A stretch of 64,000 bases of DNA. Source: Bacteroides coprosuis DSM 18011 (GTDB taxonomy: Bacteria; Bacteroidota; Bacteroidia; Bacteroidales; Bacteroidaceae). The stretch is taken from NCBI GenBank assembly GCA_000212915.1, contig CM001167.1, forward strand, positions 1,790,780 to 1,854,779, given 5' to 3'. The notes below the pieces were generated by a model. The model was not told the DNA's origin. It saw only the letters and a list, made by a program, of their open reading frames with translations, and made no database searches. Below, piece after piece: positions 52,906 through 63,957 of this stretch (positions within the stretch are counted from its first letter, which is position 1; every line of letters starts with the position of its first letter). The position numbers and the translations under genes are program-made.

Positions 52906-54963
52906 TTAGATCAAATCAATGCTTCTCTTTACAAAGTCGTTCAAGGCTTGTCCTTTTAACATATTATTCTGTAGTAGGGCAAGGTCAATTAATTGGCGAA
53001 CCACCTTGTTGGAGCCTGCATGAGTAGCATATACAAGATCCTTTTTACCTTTTAATTCGTTTAATTTATCGTCTAAGTCTTTTAATTCATCTTTTTGAGC
53101 AGTAGGAATTTCTTCATCCTTCTTGCCTTCTTGATCTTTCTTCAGTTCGGCTTTGCGAGCTTCTGCAATCGAGAGTTCTGTTTGGATAGGAGCTACTTCA
53201 GCTTCACAAGATTTCTCAGTCTCTTCTAAAACAGTTTTCACTAATTCGTGGTCTGAGTTTAGAACGACGTTGAACATATTTGGCATTTCTCCGTAGAATC
53301 CCATTCCTGCTTGGATAGAAGCCATTTCTTTCATACGGCGCATATATTCACTCTGAGTAATTACTAGTGGAGCACTGTTTTCACCCATAGATTGAATCAT
53401 TACGTGGAATTCTACTTTTTCCATTGCAGGTAACTGACTTTTAAATGTGGCAGTAAGAGCATCTACTTCTTTTGCTTCGAGAGCAGTTTGAATCTGTTCT
53501 TCCTTCACAATTAAATTGTCTATCACATCGGCATCAACACGAGAGAAGCTCGTCTTTTCAAACTTCTGTTCGAGTAGGTTGATCAAAGCAACATCTAGTT
53601 GGCCATCCAGAACTAATACGTTGTAACCCTTGTTCTGAGCTGCTTCAATAAAGCTATATTGTTCGTCTTTATTAGTTGCGTATAAGTAAATTAAGTTGCC
53701 GTTCTTATCTGTCTGATTCTCTTTTACCAACGTTTGATATTCTTCAAAAGTGTAGTATTTCTCATCGGTATCGCAGAATAGAGAGTACTTCTTAGCACGA
53801 TTGAAGAAGTCTTCTTGAGTAAGCATACCATAGTTGATAAACAACTTGATGTCGTTCCACTTGCTTTCAAAGTCTTTTCTGTCAGTTTTAAAGATAGACT
53901 GAAGTCTGTCTGATACCTTCTTAGTAATATGAGAAGAAATCTTCTTCACATTGCTATCACTTTGTAGATAAGAGCGAGATACGTTTAGAGGAATGTCTGG
54001 AGAATCAATCACACCATGAAGAAGTGTCAAAAAGTCGGGAACAATTCCTTCTACTGAATCTGTAACAAAAACTTGGTTGGAGTAAAGTTGAATTTTGTTT
54101 TTACTCAAGTCAATATTACTCTTAATCTTAGGGAAGTAAAGGATACCAGTCAGATTAAAAGGGTAATCTACGTTTAGATGAATCCAGAAGAGGGGTTCAT
54201 CCGACATTGGATATAGCTTTTTGTAGAAAGCAATATAATCTTCATCTTTTAGATCACTTGGAGTGCGTGTCCATAGTGGCTCTGTATCATTGATTACGTT
54301 TAATTCTTCTGTTTCAACTTCCTTACCCTCTTTCCATTCTTTTTTGTGACCAAAGGCTACTGGAATAGGTAAGAAGCTGCAATATTTGTGCAATAGGGTA
54401 GAGATTCTGCTTTCGTCTAGAAACTCTTCGCTTTCAGTATCTACATGAAGAACAATATCTGTACCTCTATCGGCTTTTTCAGCTTCTTCTAATGTATATT
54501 CTGGACTACCATCGCAGCTCCATTTTACTGCTTTTGCACCATCTTTGTGTGATTTAGAAATAATATCTACTTGGTTGGCAACCATAAATGCAGAGTAGAA
54601 ACCTAAACCGAAGTGACCAATAATGGCATTGGCATCATCTTTATATTTGTCAAGGAAATCATTTGCTCCTGAGAATGCAATTTGATTGATGTATTTATCA
54701 ACTTCTTCAGCTGTTAAACCAATACCACGATCGGAAATAGTGATTGTTTTGTTTTCCTTATCTAGTTTTACCTGAACAGTTAAATCGCCAAGTTCACCTT
54801 TGAATTCTCCAATAGAAGCTAGAGTTTTCAACTTCTGACTGGCATCTACTGCGTTAGAAACTAGTTCACGTAAGAAAATTTCGTGATCACTATATAAGAA
54901 CTTTTTGATAATGGGGAAGATATTCTCTGTTGTAACCCCTATATTTCCTTTTTTCATGTCCAT
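52906..54963 (-). CDS. htpG: Chaperone protein HtpG (Hsp90)
   Basis: A 685-residue Hsp90 homolog. The N-terminal ATPase has the GHKL motifs (EIFLRELVSNAVDASQKL, DRGIGLTAEEV, IGHFGLGFYSAFMVA), the middle domain has LYSNQVFVTD and LNVSRSYLQ, and the C-terminal dimerization part carries the acidic-lysine-rich stretch (KKDQEGKKDEE) typical of Bacteroidetes forms. Cytosolic ATP-dependent chaperone. Adjacent to clpC on the same strand but each has its own terminator. Confidence 0.97.
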   Translation of the reverse strand: MDMKKGNIGVTTENIFPIIKKFLYSDHEIFLRELVSNAVDASQKLKTLASIGEFKGELGDLTVQVKLDKENKTITISDRGIGLTAEEVDKYINQIAFSGANDFLDKYKDDANAIIGHFGLGFYSAFMVANQVDIISKSHKDGAKAVKWSCDGSPEYTLEEAEKADRGTDIVLHVDTESEEFLDESRISTLLHKYCSFLPIPVAFGHKKEWKEGKEVETEELNVINDTEPLWTRTPSDLKDEDYIAFYKKLYPMSDEPLFWIHLNVDYPFNLTGILYFPKIKSNIDLSKNKIQLYSNQVFVTDSVEGIVPDFLTLLHGVIDSPDIPLNVSRSYLQSDSNVKKISSHITKKVSDRLQSIFKTDRKDFESKWNDIKLFINYGMLTQEDFFNRAKKYSLFCDTDEKYYTFEEYQTLVKENQTDKNGNLIYLYATNKDEQYSFIEAAQNKGYNVLVLDGQLDVALINLLEQKFEKTSFSRVDADVIDNLIVKEEQIQTALEAKEVDALTATFKSQLPAMEKVEFHVMIQSMGENSAPLVITQSEYMRRMKEMASIQAGMGFYGEMPNMFNVVLNSDHELVKTVLEETEKSCEAEVAPIQTELSIAEARKAELKKDQEGKKDEEIPTAQKDELKDLDDKLNELKGKKDLVYATHAGSNKVVRQLIDLALLQNNMLKGQALNDFVKRSIDLI

Positions 54964-55014
54964 ATTAGTTTATGAGTCTATATTCTTTTTTGTATGTATT
55001 TTATAAAAGACAAA

Positions 55015-55047
55015 AAAAATGCCAGACCCGAAAGTCTGACATTTTGT
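55015..55047 (-). terminator. Terminator after clpC
   Basis: A 10-bp stem (55018-55027 with 55034-55043). The odd pair is G-U in the minus-strand RNA but a mismatch in the plus-strand RNA, which supports a minus-strand terminator with its T run. Confidence 0.75.
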
Positions 55048-55089
55048 CTTATTGTTTTATATTCATATTCTAGCTTTTCAGAGAATAAA

Positions 55090-57636
55090 TTACTCTGTGG
55101 GCTGAATAACCTTAAAATCTAGCTTCTTGCCCTCTTCTGTAGGTACGACTGTAATCGTGTCGCCCTTGGTTAATTTACTGGCAACAATCAATTCTGAAAG
55201 GTTATCTTCCAAGTGAGTTTGAATAGCTCTTTGTAGTGGACGAGCACCAAACTGAGGATCGTAACCTACTTTTGCTATAAACTCTTCAGCTTCGGGTGAT
55301 ACTTCGAGTGTATAACCAATCTTCTTCACACGACTGATTAGTTTCTTTACTTCTAAATCTACTATTTTTACAATAGATTCTTGATTCAACGGATTGAAAG
55401 TGATAATCTCATCAATACGGTTGATAAATTCGGGTGCGAAGGTTTTAGTTAGTGATTTTTTAATTACACTTTCAGCATATTCACTGTCTGATAAGTCTGT
55501 TTGAGTAGTGAACCCAACCCCACGACCAAATTCTTTTAATCTACGTGATCCCACATTAGAGGTCATAATGATGATTGTGTTTTTGAAATCAACTAATCTA
55601 CCATTACCATCGGTTAATCTACCTTCGTCCATCACTTGAAGTAATATATTAAATACTTCAGGGTGTGCCTTTTCTATTTCATCTAATAATACAATGGAGT
55701 AGGGACGACGACGAACTTGTTCCGTAAGCTGACCACCATCTTCATATCCCACATAACCAGGAGCAGAACCCACTAGTTTAGATACAGAATATTTCTCCAT
55801 GTACTCGGTCATATCTACACGAATTAAGGCATCTGTTGAACCAAACATTTCTCTAGCCAACTCTTTTGCAAGGTAAGTTTTACCTACACCTGTTGGACCT
55901 AAGAATAGGAATGTACCTGTTGGCTTGTTGGGATCTTTTAATCCTACACGGCTACGAAGAATAGCTTTGGTAATTTGATCTACAGCTTCATCTTGAGCAA
56001 TTACTTTGCCTTTTAAATCATCACGTAGAGCAACTAACTTTTCTCCTTCAGCACGAGCCATTTTATGAACAGGAACACCAGACATTAATGAAACGACAGC
56101 TTCAATATCGGATGCATTTACAGTTTCACGATTTGTTTTCATTTCATTTTCCCAATTTTCCTTCATAGATTCCAATTGAGCTTGAACTTTTCTTTCTTGA
56201 TCTCTGTAACTAGCAGCCAATTCAAAGTTTTGAAGTTTTACAGCTTCTGTCTTCTTATTCTTTACTTCTTCTAATTTTGCTTCTTGTTCTTCAATTTCTT
56301 TTGGAACGCTGATGTTTGTTAAGTGAATGCGAGCACCCGCTTCATCCAAAGCATCAATGGCCTTATCTGGGAAGTAACGGTCGTTTATGTATCTATCTGT
56401 TAGGTTTACACAAGCCTCTAGCGCTTCATCTGTGTAAGTAACATTGTGGTGATCTTCATAACGATCTTTAATATTGCGCAAGATTTGAAGTGTTTCGTCG
56501 AGTGTAGTGGGTTCCACTATAATCTTTTGGAAACGACGTTCAAGGGCTCCATCTTTTTCGATGTTGGTACGATACTCATCTAGCGTAGTAGCACCAATAC
56601 ACTGTATTTCTCCTCTTGATAAGGCTGGTTTAAGCATATTAGCAGCATCCATAGAACCTGCAGCCGAACCTGCACCCACAATGGTATGAATCTCATCTAT
56701 AAATAAGATTACATCGGGGTTCTTGCGTAATTCGTTTAAGATAGATTGAATACGTTCTTCAAACTGTCCACGGTATTTTGTACCTGCTACAACAGCAGTA
56801 AGATCAAGGGCTACCACACGTTTATCAAATAAGATACGTGATACCTTTTTTTCTACGATACGCAAAGCCAAACCTTCTACAATAGCCGATTTTCCAACAC
56901 CTGGATCACCTATTAATACAGGGTTGTTTTTCTTTCTACGGCTAAGGATCTGTGCCAAACGTTGAATTTCTTTTTCACGTCCTACCACAGGATCCAATTT
57001 ACCACTGGCAGCAGCTGCGGTCATATCTGTACCGAAGTTGTCTAGCACTGGGGTATCATTGGTACTCTTACCCGAGGTTGTTTTGGTCTGTGTACTATGA
57101 CTAGATGAACTACCATCATGATCGCCACTACCAAAAGGAGGAGTGAAATCTTCTTCTTCATCCTCGTCTTCTGGAAAATCCATACCTGCCTTAATGTCAG
57201 GGGTTACTTTGAGTAACTCATTGTAGACTTTTTCGTAATCTATATTGTCTTGTTGTAACATTCTTGCTGCTAAATTATCTTTTTCACGTAATATAGCTAA
57301 TAACAGATGTTCTGTATCAGCTGTTTCATTATGTTGAGCACGAGCCTCCAATATACACATTTTAAGTATTTTAGAAGCTTCAGCAGATAATGGTACATCT
57401 GCATTCGGCAGTAACAAGTTGTCCTTGTATCTTCCCAAAATTTGCTCTAAACTTTCTTTCACCTGTTCGATATCCACACTTAGGTTGCGAAGTATATGAA
57501 TAGCCTTGCCTTCACCATCTCGGATGATTCCTAAAAGTAAATGTTCAGGTCCTATATAGTTGTTGCTCAAACGATTCGCCTCCATTTTACTGTTGATAAC
57601 AACATTGGCTACTTGTTTTGAAAACTGACTCTTCAT
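55090..57636 (-). CDS. clpC: ATP-dependent Clp protease ATP-binding subunit ClpC
   Basis: An 848-residue Hsp100 unfoldase. Two N-terminal Clp repeats (about 1-145), a variable acidic/Ser-Thr-rich linker (about 155-195), AAA-1 with Walker A GDPGVGKS (243-250), a UVR-type coiled middle part ([21 protein letters not shown]...), and AAA-2 with GPTGVGKT. It feeds proteins to ClpP; with the UVR part it is ClpC rather than ClpB or ClpA. The gene has a -7 box upstream. Confidence 0.95.
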   Translation of the reverse strand: MKSQFSKQVANVVINSKMEANRLSNNYIGPEHLLLGIIRDGEGKAIHILRNLSVDIEQVKESLEQILGRYKDNLLLPNADVPLSAEASKILKMCILEARAQHNETADTEHLLLAILREKDNLAARMLQQDNIDYEKVYNELLKVTPDIKAGMDFPEDEDEEEDFTPPFGSGDHDGSSSSHSTQTKTTSGKSTNDTPVLDNFGTDMTAAAASGKLDPVVGREKEIQRLAQILSRRKKNNPVLIGDPGVGKSAIVEGLALRIVEKKVSRILFDKRVVALDLTAVVAGTKYRGQFEERIQSILNELRKNPDVILFIDEIHTIVGAGSAAGSMDAANMLKPALSRGEIQCIGATTLDEYRTNIEKDGALERRFQKIIVEPTTLDETLQILRNIKDRYEDHHNVTYTDEALEACVNLTDRYINDRYFPDKAIDALDEAGARIHLTNISVPKEIEEQEAKLEEVKNKKTEAVKLQNFELAASYRDQERKVQAQLESMKENWENEMKTNRETVNASDIEAVVSLMSGVPVHKMARAEGEKLVALRDDLKGKVIAQDEAVDQITKAILRSRVGLKDPNKPTGTFLFLGPTGVGKTYLAKELAREMFGSTDALIRVDMTEYMEKYSVSKLVGSAPGYVGYEDGGQLTEQVRRRPYSIVLLDEIEKAHPEVFNILLQVMDEGRLTDGNGRLVDFKNTIIIMTSNVGSRRLKEFGRGVGFTTQTDLSDSEYAESVIKKSLTKTFAPEFINRIDEIITFNPLNQESIVKIVDLEVKKLISRVKKIGYTLEVSPEAEEFIAKVGYDPQFGARPLQRAIQTHLEDNLSELIVASKLTKGDTITVVPTEEGKKLDFKVIQPTE

Positions 57637-58058
57637 TTTAAATCTCCCTTTCTTAAACTTGAAGTTTTTATAACTTGCAAAAGTATATCATCTATTTGAT
57701 AAGATGTTTATATATACTTTGTTCATTAACTACTATATATACAACAAATGGTATGCCACTATGGTTGTATGATACGAATTCTTCTACTTTTGACTAATTA
57801 ATCTACTCCAAACCCTCATAAACAAAGAACTATTCTTTATTCTCCATTCTTTACAGAAGGTTTAATAAATGTAAATAAATAGTTTCTCTTTCACGTAAAA
57901 TTATTCGTTTTTTTAATTCTTTACTATCCGAAAGCTAGGAATAAAGATCCTTTTTTGAAAAGAAATGAGCGTAATTAATAAAATATTTCATTAAAATATG
58001 TATTAACGAAATGAGGGGCTACAATACCGTTTCATTCTGTTAGCATTCATTTTAACAT
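57637..58058. other. Intergenic region upstream of clpC
   Basis: About 420 bp. Holds the clpC promoter (57678-57685) and AT-rich sequence; no RNA gene or repeat recognised. No clear CIRCE or CtsR-like operator seen. Confidence 0.45.
57678..57685 (-). promoter_or_regulatory. Putative -7 box for clpC
   Basis: TACTTTTG on the minus strand, 41 bp upstream of the start codon, exact match to TAnnTTTG. Confidence 0.5.
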
Positions 58059-58362
58059 TTAGTCTAGAGAGATACTTTCTAAATCTTCGGGTACAAAAAC
58101 TTTTCCATCAAAGACCGTGTGCTGCTTCTTGCATATAGGTTTGCTTTCTTGTGGCTATGGTGTCTTCTTCGGTATGGTAAAATATAAGGTGAGATACCCC
58201 TAACTCTTGTGCATTTGTTGAAGCCTCAATCACAGTGCTATGATACTTTTCTCTCGGATTGTATTTTTCTGCATCACTCTCTAAGCAAAATGCTTCGCAA
58301 ATTAGCCAATCCGATTTTCTTACATATTGTGCGTTTTGTGTTGAAAGATTCAATATAGACAA
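58059..58362 (-). pseudogene. Remnant of an MBL-fold metallo-hydrolase (C-terminal part, frameshifted)
   Basis: The translated ORF (58108-58362) reads AQYVRKSDWLICEAFCL, ...YNPREKYHSTVIEASTNA and LGVSHLIFYHTEEDT, which fits the C-terminal third of an RNase Z/MBL-fold hydrolase (strand, D-W-L-I-C-E-A-F, K-x-H-S-T, L-I-x-Y-H-T-E). It ends early at EAAHGL. One base frame away, the sequence continues at once with FDGKVFVPEDLESISLD and a stop, the expected family C terminus. So the remnant has a single-base frameshift and has lost its N-terminal two thirds, including the HxHxDH metal site. It starts 4 bp beyond the end of the AAA ATPase gene. Confidence 0.8.
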
Positions 58363-58365
58363 TAT

Positions 58366-59535
58366 TCAATACGTTAATCCCAATTGCCATAAAGGAATAA
58401 CATTCAAGAATCCATATTCGATGTCATCTTTTACAACATAACCGTTCTCTATATTTTTGATTTGTTTTTGTCCTTTATTCTTTCCTCCAACTTCAAAGGT
58501 CATATCATCAATCAAGAAATCAGATACAGTAGAGGATAGAACATTGTGTTTCACTCGCATCTGATTCAAAAAGAATGTTTCTCTGATATTTCCAATGTTC
58601 GAGGTATTGTTCGCTAGGTTATAAATGAGATTTGTATTGTCTAAATAGATTTTATCCACCTTCCCCAATCCTCTAATTCCTCCAGTATGGTCACGCAGTT
58701 GAGCAATCATTCCTGCTTCTTCCATAAATAGGCAATAGTCCGAAATATTATTTCTACTAGCCGATAACATTTCAGCAATCTTACTCATATTGGGTTTAAA
58801 TGGTGCGCTCTTCGATATGATAGCTAGTAATTGTTTGAGCTTTCTACCAGTAGCAACATTCATATCAGCATATATTGGGATGTCGTTCTCTAAAGTTTGG
58901 TTGATGATTTGAGCTAAGCGAATATCAAAGTCTTCTTCCAAAGCAAAAGGATAATAACCTCTTTTTAAATAATCGACATAGTAGGGCAGTGGACGCTCCA
59001 TCTCTGGAATATCAACCTTGTGTTGCAATATTTCTTCCAACGTGTATGTTTGGGCTGATATATTGTGAAATAATTTGAGATATTCTCGAAAAGACAAGCC
59101 CTGCATATTATATATAACTGCCCTTCGACTAAGATCAGATGCTCCTTTCTTAATATCCAAAACAGATGAGCCAGTAAAAACAACATTTAAATCTTTATGG
59201 TAGTCATAAATGAGTTTGAGTTCTCTAGCCCAGTCTTTATATTTATGTATCTCATCAATAAATAGATATTTCCCTCCAAACTTAACAAATGTATCAACTA
59301 GCTCAATGATTTTGTTGTCTACGAAATAGAAGTCCTCTGCAGTAATATAAAGTGTTTCAGCAGGGTTTAGGTTCTGTTTTATATATTGCAATACAAGAGT
59401 AGTCTTACCCACACCACGTGGGCCAATTAGTCCAATCATACGATTATTCCAATTGATTTCAGCATACATATAGCGTAAGAAACTGGTTTCAGTTTCATTA
59501 ATCAGCTTGTTTGAATATTCAAATAATCGTTTCAT
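58366..59535 (-). CDS. AAA ATPase (AAA_14 / COG1373-type)
   Basis: A 389-residue ATPase. Walker A GPRGVGKT (38-45), Walker B LFIDEIHKY (about 90-99), sensor-like VVFTGSS and the AAA_14 family segment RRAVIYNMQGLSFREYLKL. The C-terminal part fits the DUF4143-like/nuclease-fold region. Such predicted ATPases are common, often in mobile or defence-rich regions; function is unknown. It sits between an hsdR gene and a decayed gene remnant, with its own promoter (TATATTTG, 59552-59559) and palindromic upstream region. Confidence 0.88.
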   Translation of the reverse strand: MKRLFEYSNKLINETETSFLRYMYAEINWNNRMIGLIGPRGVGKTTLVLQYIKQNLNPAETLYITAEDFYFVDNKIIELVDTFVKFGGKYLFIDEIHKYKDWARELKLIYDYHKDLNVVFTGSSVLDIKKGASDLSRRAVIYNMQGLSFREYLKLFHNISAQTYTLEEILQHKVDIPEMERPLPYYVDYLKRGYYPFALEEDFDIRLAQIINQTLENDIPIYADMNVATGRKLKQLLAIISKSAPFKPNMSKIAEMLSASRNNISDYCLFMEEAGMIAQLRDHTGGIRGLGKVDKIYLDNTNLIYNLANNTSNIGNIRETFFLNQMRVKHNVLSSTVSDFLIDDMTFEVGGKNKGQKQIKNIENGYVVKDDIEYGFLNVIPLWQLGLTY

Positions 59536-59551
59536 ATCTTACTTTTTATTA

Positions 59552-59559
59552 CAAATATA
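59552..59559 (-). promoter_or_regulatory. Putative -7 box for the AAA ATPase gene
   Basis: TATATTTG on the minus strand, 17 bp before the start codon, so the 5' UTR would be very short. Confidence 0.5.
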
Positions 59560-59566
59560 GGGAATA

Positions 59567-59619
59567 ATTGCACTCACATAGTGCATTATTTGCATTATTT
59601 TGACCTATGAGGGTGCAAT
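59567..59619. promoter_or_regulatory. Inverted repeat overlapping the -33 region of the AAA ATPase gene
   Basis: ATTGCACTCACATAG (59567-59581) and CTATGAGGGTGCAAT (59605-59619) are inverted, 12 of 15 positions pairing. Between them TGCATTATT is repeated twice in tandem (59582-59599). The arrangement looks like an operator. Confidence 0.5.
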
Positions 59620-59680
59620 AATGGAGTGTTTCTCTATTCTTCAATCGGTTTTTACTCCTTGATTACAGACTTTCTCCTTG

Positions 59681-62600
59681 CTACAGCTTTCCACCAATCC
59701 CCTTAAACTTTTCTACAAAAGCACTTACCTTTTGGAATATTCTTTGTTTTATGGTTAAGTACTTAGGATTTAGTGGGCTCATTCTGGGTAAAACGGCATT
59801 GAGTTCGGTACCATTTTCTGTAGCAAACTCTCGTTTTAAGGAAGAGATAATGTAGCGTTTAGCTTCCTCTTCATTGAGATTCTCTTCGGCTATTAATTCT
59901 GTAGCTTCTGTTTTCTGTTTCTCTTGTGCATATTCAAAGAATGATTGTATGATACTTGTTTTATCTTGAATAGAATTCAGGTCGGTTGCATGTATAAAAT
60001 CGACTACTAAGCTCTCTTTGGCTCTATTGCCAATACTAGCACGTATCACTCTACGAATTTCTTCAACTAGTGAGTCTTTATCTTTGGTTTGTTTGTTGTT
60101 CTCAAAGATCAACTCTAGGATATAATCCAAATTGATTTCTTGAGATTTAAGCAAATCTACTTCAAACACCACATCATCCCAGTCTATCTTTGATTCTTCT
60201 GCTTCTTTGCCTTTTCGTTCTTGTCTGAGCCAGTCGCGAATATCGTTGTAGGTAGAACGATAATCTTGAATAGTTCGTTCTGCGGGAACCTCAATGTCCT
60301 GCATGGTTGCTATATCTTCATCGGTAAGGAAATGAGCCTCTTTAAAGGCTTCAACCTCTTGAGCATCGTCTTTGTTTATGGCTTGAAATGCTTTGAGATG
60401 GGTAAACTCATCGTAGTTTTGTAGGATGTTTTCTATGCGTAAGTACTCCCCAAATAGTTTAGAAAACTCTTTTTTATCTTCCTCTCGGTCTATTACTTCT
60501 GGATCGGGGAATTTCTCTTTCAGCTCTTTCACTACCTCAATATAACCTCTGCGAGCTTTGCCTGTGGCTATATCGGTGAACCCCTCTAAGTACTCTTTAT
60601 AACTCTTTTCAAGGACTACGTTTTTGGTGTTTTTATCTCCAAACAAGGTAATCGCATCTACCGTAGCTTGTTCTAAATCTCTGAAAGTTACAATGTTTCC
60701 AAAGGTTTTAGTCGCATTGTAAATACGGTTGGTACGCGAAAAGGCTTGCATCAATCCATGGTATCGCAAGTTCTTATCTACAAACAAGGTATTGAGTTTA
60801 GGTGCATCAAAGCCCGTAAGAAACATACCTACCACAATCAATAAATCAATCTCTTTGTCTTTTACTCGTTTGGCTAAGTCGCGATAATAGTTTTGAAACT
60901 CGTCGCTACCCACACCATAACTTGTTTTAAATAAAGCATTGTAGTCGTTGATGGCTTTATCCAGAAACTCTTTGGAGCTAGTATCTAAGGCTGAAGGTTC
61001 AAAGGTTTCATCTACGATTGTACCTATGGCATTTTGCTCTTCATTGGGGGCGAATGAGAATATGGTAGCAATTTTTAGAGGCTTGTCACTCTTCTCTTGC
61101 AAACGGCAGAACTCTTCATAATAACATTTTGCTGCATCTACACTGCTAACTGCAAACATGGCATTGAAACCCTGGTTACTGCCTTGGTTGCGGTGTGTTT
61201 TTATTCTAAAATTATCGAGTATATACTGAGAAATCTCTTGAATACGAGCAGGGTGGAGTAGTGCTTTCTTGTTTTCTGCCGCACTTAGCTTTTCCAAATC
61301 TTGTTCGGTTTCTATTCCTTTAAACCGAGGGCGCACATTATTATAATCCACTTTGAATTTGAGTACTTTCTCATCTCTGATGGCATCTGTAATTACATAA
61401 GAGTGCAATTCTCTGCCAAATACACTAGCTGTGGTTTCTGATCCTAATGCATTTTCGGGAAAGATAGGAGTTCCTGTAAAACCAAACTGATAATACTTCT
61501 TGAATTTTTTCTTCAGGTTCTTTTGAGCTTCACCAAATTGTGAACGGTGTGCTTCATCAAAGATAAAGACCACTTGCTTTTGATAAATCGCCAAATTGCT
61601 TTCGCTTTTTATCAAGTTGTTGAGCTTTTGAATAGTGGTAACTATGATTTTATTGTCATCTTTGGCTATGTTTTGTTTTAGCCCTGCTGTACTCTCCGAG
61701 CCGTTTACACTATCGGGAGAGAAGCGTTGGTACTCCTTCATGGTTTGGTAATCGAGGTCTTTACGATCCACCACAAAGAATACTTTATCTATAAAATCGA
61801 GTTGGGTAGCCAAGCGAGCTGCTTTAAAGCTAGTCAGCGTTTTTCCTGAGCCCGTAGTGTGCCAAATGTATCCTCCACTCTCTAGGGTGGACCAACTTTT
61901 AGCCTGATACGCACTTTTAATTTTCCACAATATTCTCTCTGTTGCAGCAATCTGGTACGGCCGCATGATGAGGAGTGTGTTGCTGATATCGAAAACCGAA
62001 TACGTGAGCAATACATTTAAAAGGGTTCGCTTCTCAAAAAAGGTAGCTGTAAAGTCTTTTAGGTCTTTTATTAACGTGTTATCTGCCCGTGCCCAATTCA
62101 TAGTAAAATCAAAACTGTTTTTGTTTCGCTCTACGGTATTGGCAAAGTAGCGGGTGTCGGTACCATTGGAGATTACAAATATCTGTATGTATTTATAGAG
62201 TGATTTCTCACTGTTAAAGCTCTCTTTGGTATAGCGATGTACTTGGTTAAAGGCTTCACGAATGGCAACTCCTCGTTTTTTTAATTCAACTTGCACTAAG
62301 GGCAAGCCGTTTACGAGTAGGGTTACATCATAGCGATTGGCATGTGTACCCGTTTGTTCAAACTGGGAAATCACTTGCACTTTATTACGAGCTATATTCT
62401 TTTTATCTACCAAGTAGATGTTTTGAATATGTCCGTCGTCAAACACAAAATCGTAGATGTAATCATCGTGTATTTTGCGGGTTTTCTCAACGAGGTTATC
62501 GCTGGGTTTGTCTAAATATTCTTCTACATAACGTGCCCATTCGCTATCGGTAAACTCCATTTCGTTGAGTGCTTGTATCTGTTTACGTACATTGGCAAGC

Positions 62601-62800
62601 ATAGCCCCAACGGTAGTTAGGTGTGTTACTCGTTCATAGCCTTGATTTACGAGGTCTTGTATCAACTCTTGTTCCAAGGCGGCTTCCGATTGATAAACAG
62701 TAGCTGCTTCATTCACCACGGAGTCTTTGGTATATTTATCTAGAACGATGAAGTTCTTCAATTCTGCTATGGGTGTATATTCTGTCATGTTGTTTTTCAT
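59681..62800 (-). CDS. hsdR: Type I restriction enzyme, R (endonuclease/translocase) subunit
   Basis: A 1039-residue HsdR. The nuclease core has D158 in [10 protein letters not shown] and the E-x-K pair in VQVELKKRG (E172, K174). The helicase-type translocase has Walker A in WHTTGSGKT (317-321), DEAH in [13 protein letters not shown], and SF2 motifs V and VI ([29 protein letters not shown]). It cuts unmethylated DNA far from the recognition site. It overlaps hsdS by 4 bp (ATG within the hsdS stop), so the genes are in one operon. The order hsdM-hsdS-hsdR agrees with EcoR124-like systems. Confidence 0.96.
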   Translation of the reverse strand: MKNNMTEYTPIAELKNFIVLDKYTKDSVVNEAATVYQSEAALEQELIQDLVNQGYERVTHLTTVGAMLANVRKQIQALNEMEFTDSEWARYVEEYLDKPSDNLVEKTRKIHDDYIYDFVFDDGHIQNIYLVDKKNIARNKVQVISQFEQTGTHANRYDVTLLVNGLPLVQVELKKRGVAIREAFNQVHRYTKESFNSEKSLYKYIQIFVISNGTDTRYFANTVERNKNSFDFTMNWARADNTLIKDLKDFTATFFEKRTLLNVLLTYSVFDISNTLLIMRPYQIAATERILWKIKSAYQAKSWSTLESGGYIWHTTGSGKTLTSFKAARLATQLDFIDKVFFVVDRKDLDYQTMKEYQRFSPDSVNGSESTAGLKQNIAKDDNKIIVTTIQKLNNLIKSESNLAIYQKQVVFIFDEAHRSQFGEAQKNLKKKFKKYYQFGFTGTPIFPENALGSETTASVFGRELHSYVITDAIRDEKVLKFKVDYNNVRPRFKGIETEQDLEKLSAAENKKALLHPARIQEISQYILDNFRIKTHRNQGSNQGFNAMFAVSSVDAAKCYYEEFCRLQEKSDKPLKIATIFSFAPNEEQNAIGTIVDETFEPSALDTSSKEFLDKAINDYNALFKTSYGVGSDEFQNYYRDLAKRVKDKEIDLLIVVGMFLTGFDAPKLNTLFVDKNLRYHGLMQAFSRTNRIYNATKTFGNIVTFRDLEQATVDAITLFGDKNTKNVVLEKSYKEYLEGFTDIATGKARRGYIEVVKELKEKFPDPEVIDREEDKKEFSKLFGEYLRIENILQNYDEFTHLKAFQAINKDDAQEVEAFKEAHFLTDEDIATMQDIEVPAERTIQDYRSTYNDIRDWLRQERKGKEAEESKIDWDDVVFEVDLLKSQEINLDYILELIFENNKQTKDKDSLVEEIRRVIRASIGNRAKESLVVDFIHATDLNSIQDKTSIIQSFFEYAQEKQKTEATELIAEENLNEEEAKRYIISSLKREFATENGTELNAVLPRMSPLNPKYLTIKQRIFQKVSAFVEKFKGIGGKL

Positions 62801-63957
62801 TTATCCTTAGGAAAGGAAAGTAATAAATCTCGGTAATATTCGTACTGCTTTTTACGGGCTGTAAGCTCTGCTGTAAGCTCTGCTGTAAGCTCGCTAAACG
62901 TATCTAGGATACCAACTATTTTCTGTTGAATTTTAAGGGTGGGGATAGGAATAAAAAGTTTTTCTAAATCTTTTGGATATACATGTGGTACACCTACTCC
63001 TTTTTTTAAACCATAAATCCAGTTTTGATATTTCATTAAAAAGTAGAATACGTATTTAGTGTTTAGAATAGATATATTTGGTTTAATAGAAAAAGCATCA
63101 GATACAAATATTGGTTCATCCCAATACAATACATGCCCAGCATAAGCCCCACTTCCTGCTATGGTTATGGTTTCTCCTTTTCTATTAAACTTTGCATTAT
63201 AATATGCAGGTTGTTGTCCTCCACTAATAACAGGAATATCACCATCTATTTTGTTTTTTGCAGTAATAGTTTTACCTCTTTTAAGTTCAGCAACTTCTCC
63301 CAAGGGCTTCCACTCAACCTCGTCTTCCTCAAAAGTAAGTAATTGTTCACGGTAATACTCGTACTGCTTTTTACGGGCTGTAAGCTCTGCTGTAAGCTCT
63401 GCTGTAAGTTCGCTAAACGTATCTAGGATACCAACTATTTTCTGTTGAATTGCGAGAGATTTTTCTGGATTATTAGGGCAGGGGATAGGAATTTTGTATT
63501 TTTTTAATTTATTTACTCCTATAATAGCTAAGCTTCCATTTTTGTTAGCATTATTAATGCACCATTCTCCAAAATGAAAGAAATAGTAGAAAAGGAACTT
63601 AACATTTAGTTTACCTTTATAAGGCTCTTTTAATGAAAAGCTTGTTATTTGTTGATTTGTCAAGAAAGGTTCTAATATAAGAGCATGTTCTCCTAAAGTC
63701 GCAGTTGTAGACATTATTAAAGAATTAGCGGGTATTAGATTTCCTCGTATTGCTGAAGATGATACATGTTGAATAGAATCTCTTAAAATTCGACCGTTAA
63801 TTCTTATGTCTTCCATTCTGAACCAAGGGATAGTACCGTTAGTCCAAAATTCTTTTTGTTTCTTCGATGGAGTGTAGCCATTTTTTATATTGAAAAGAGT
63901 ATCTATTGTTTTCCATTCCACCTCAACCCCATCTAATAATTTCTCTAGATAATTCAT
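62797..63957 (-). CDS. hsdS: Type I restriction enzyme, S (specificity) subunit
   Basis: A 386-residue HsdS with two target-recognition domains (about 1-160 and 216-335), each followed by a conserved helical part. Each such part carries the sequence [18 protein letters not shown] and a further L-T-A, i.e. the ELTA unit three times (183-194 and 356-367), similar to the TAEL repeats of EcoR124, whose number sets the spacing between the two half-sites. The two conserved parts are almost the same at DNA level (see repeat entries). Translationally coupled to hsdM by a 4-bp (ATGA) overlap. Confidence 0.95.
   Translation of the reverse strand: MNYLEKLLDGVEVEWKTIDTLFNIKNGYTPSKKQKEFWTNGTIPWFRMEDIRINGRILRDSIQHVSSSAIRGNLIPANSLIMSTTATLGEHALILEPFLTNQQITSFSLKEPYKGKLNVKFLFYYFFHFGEWCINNANKNGSLAIIGVNKLKKYKIPIPCPNNPEKSLAIQQKIVGILDTFSELTAELTAELTARKKQYEYYREQLLTFEEDEVEWKPLGEVAELKRGKTITAKNKIDGDIPVISGGQQPAYYNAKFNRKGETITIAGSGAYAGHVLYWDEPIFVSDAFSIKPNISILNTKYVFYFLMKYQNWIYGLKKGVGVPHVYPKDLEKLFIPIPTLKIQQKIVGILDTFSELTAELTAELTARKKQYEYYRDLLLSFPKDK
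62831..62932 (-). repeat. hsdS conserved-region repeat, 3' copy (102 bp)
   Basis: 102 bp that match 63350-63451 with only two differences (positions 9 and 60). It codes for the second conserved helical region and its ELTA repeats (12-bp units). Confidence 0.92.
63350..63451 (-). repeat. hsdS conserved-region repeat, 5' copy (102 bp)
   Basis: First of the two direct copies 519 bp apart within hsdS, coding for the first conserved helical region. Confidence 0.92.
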
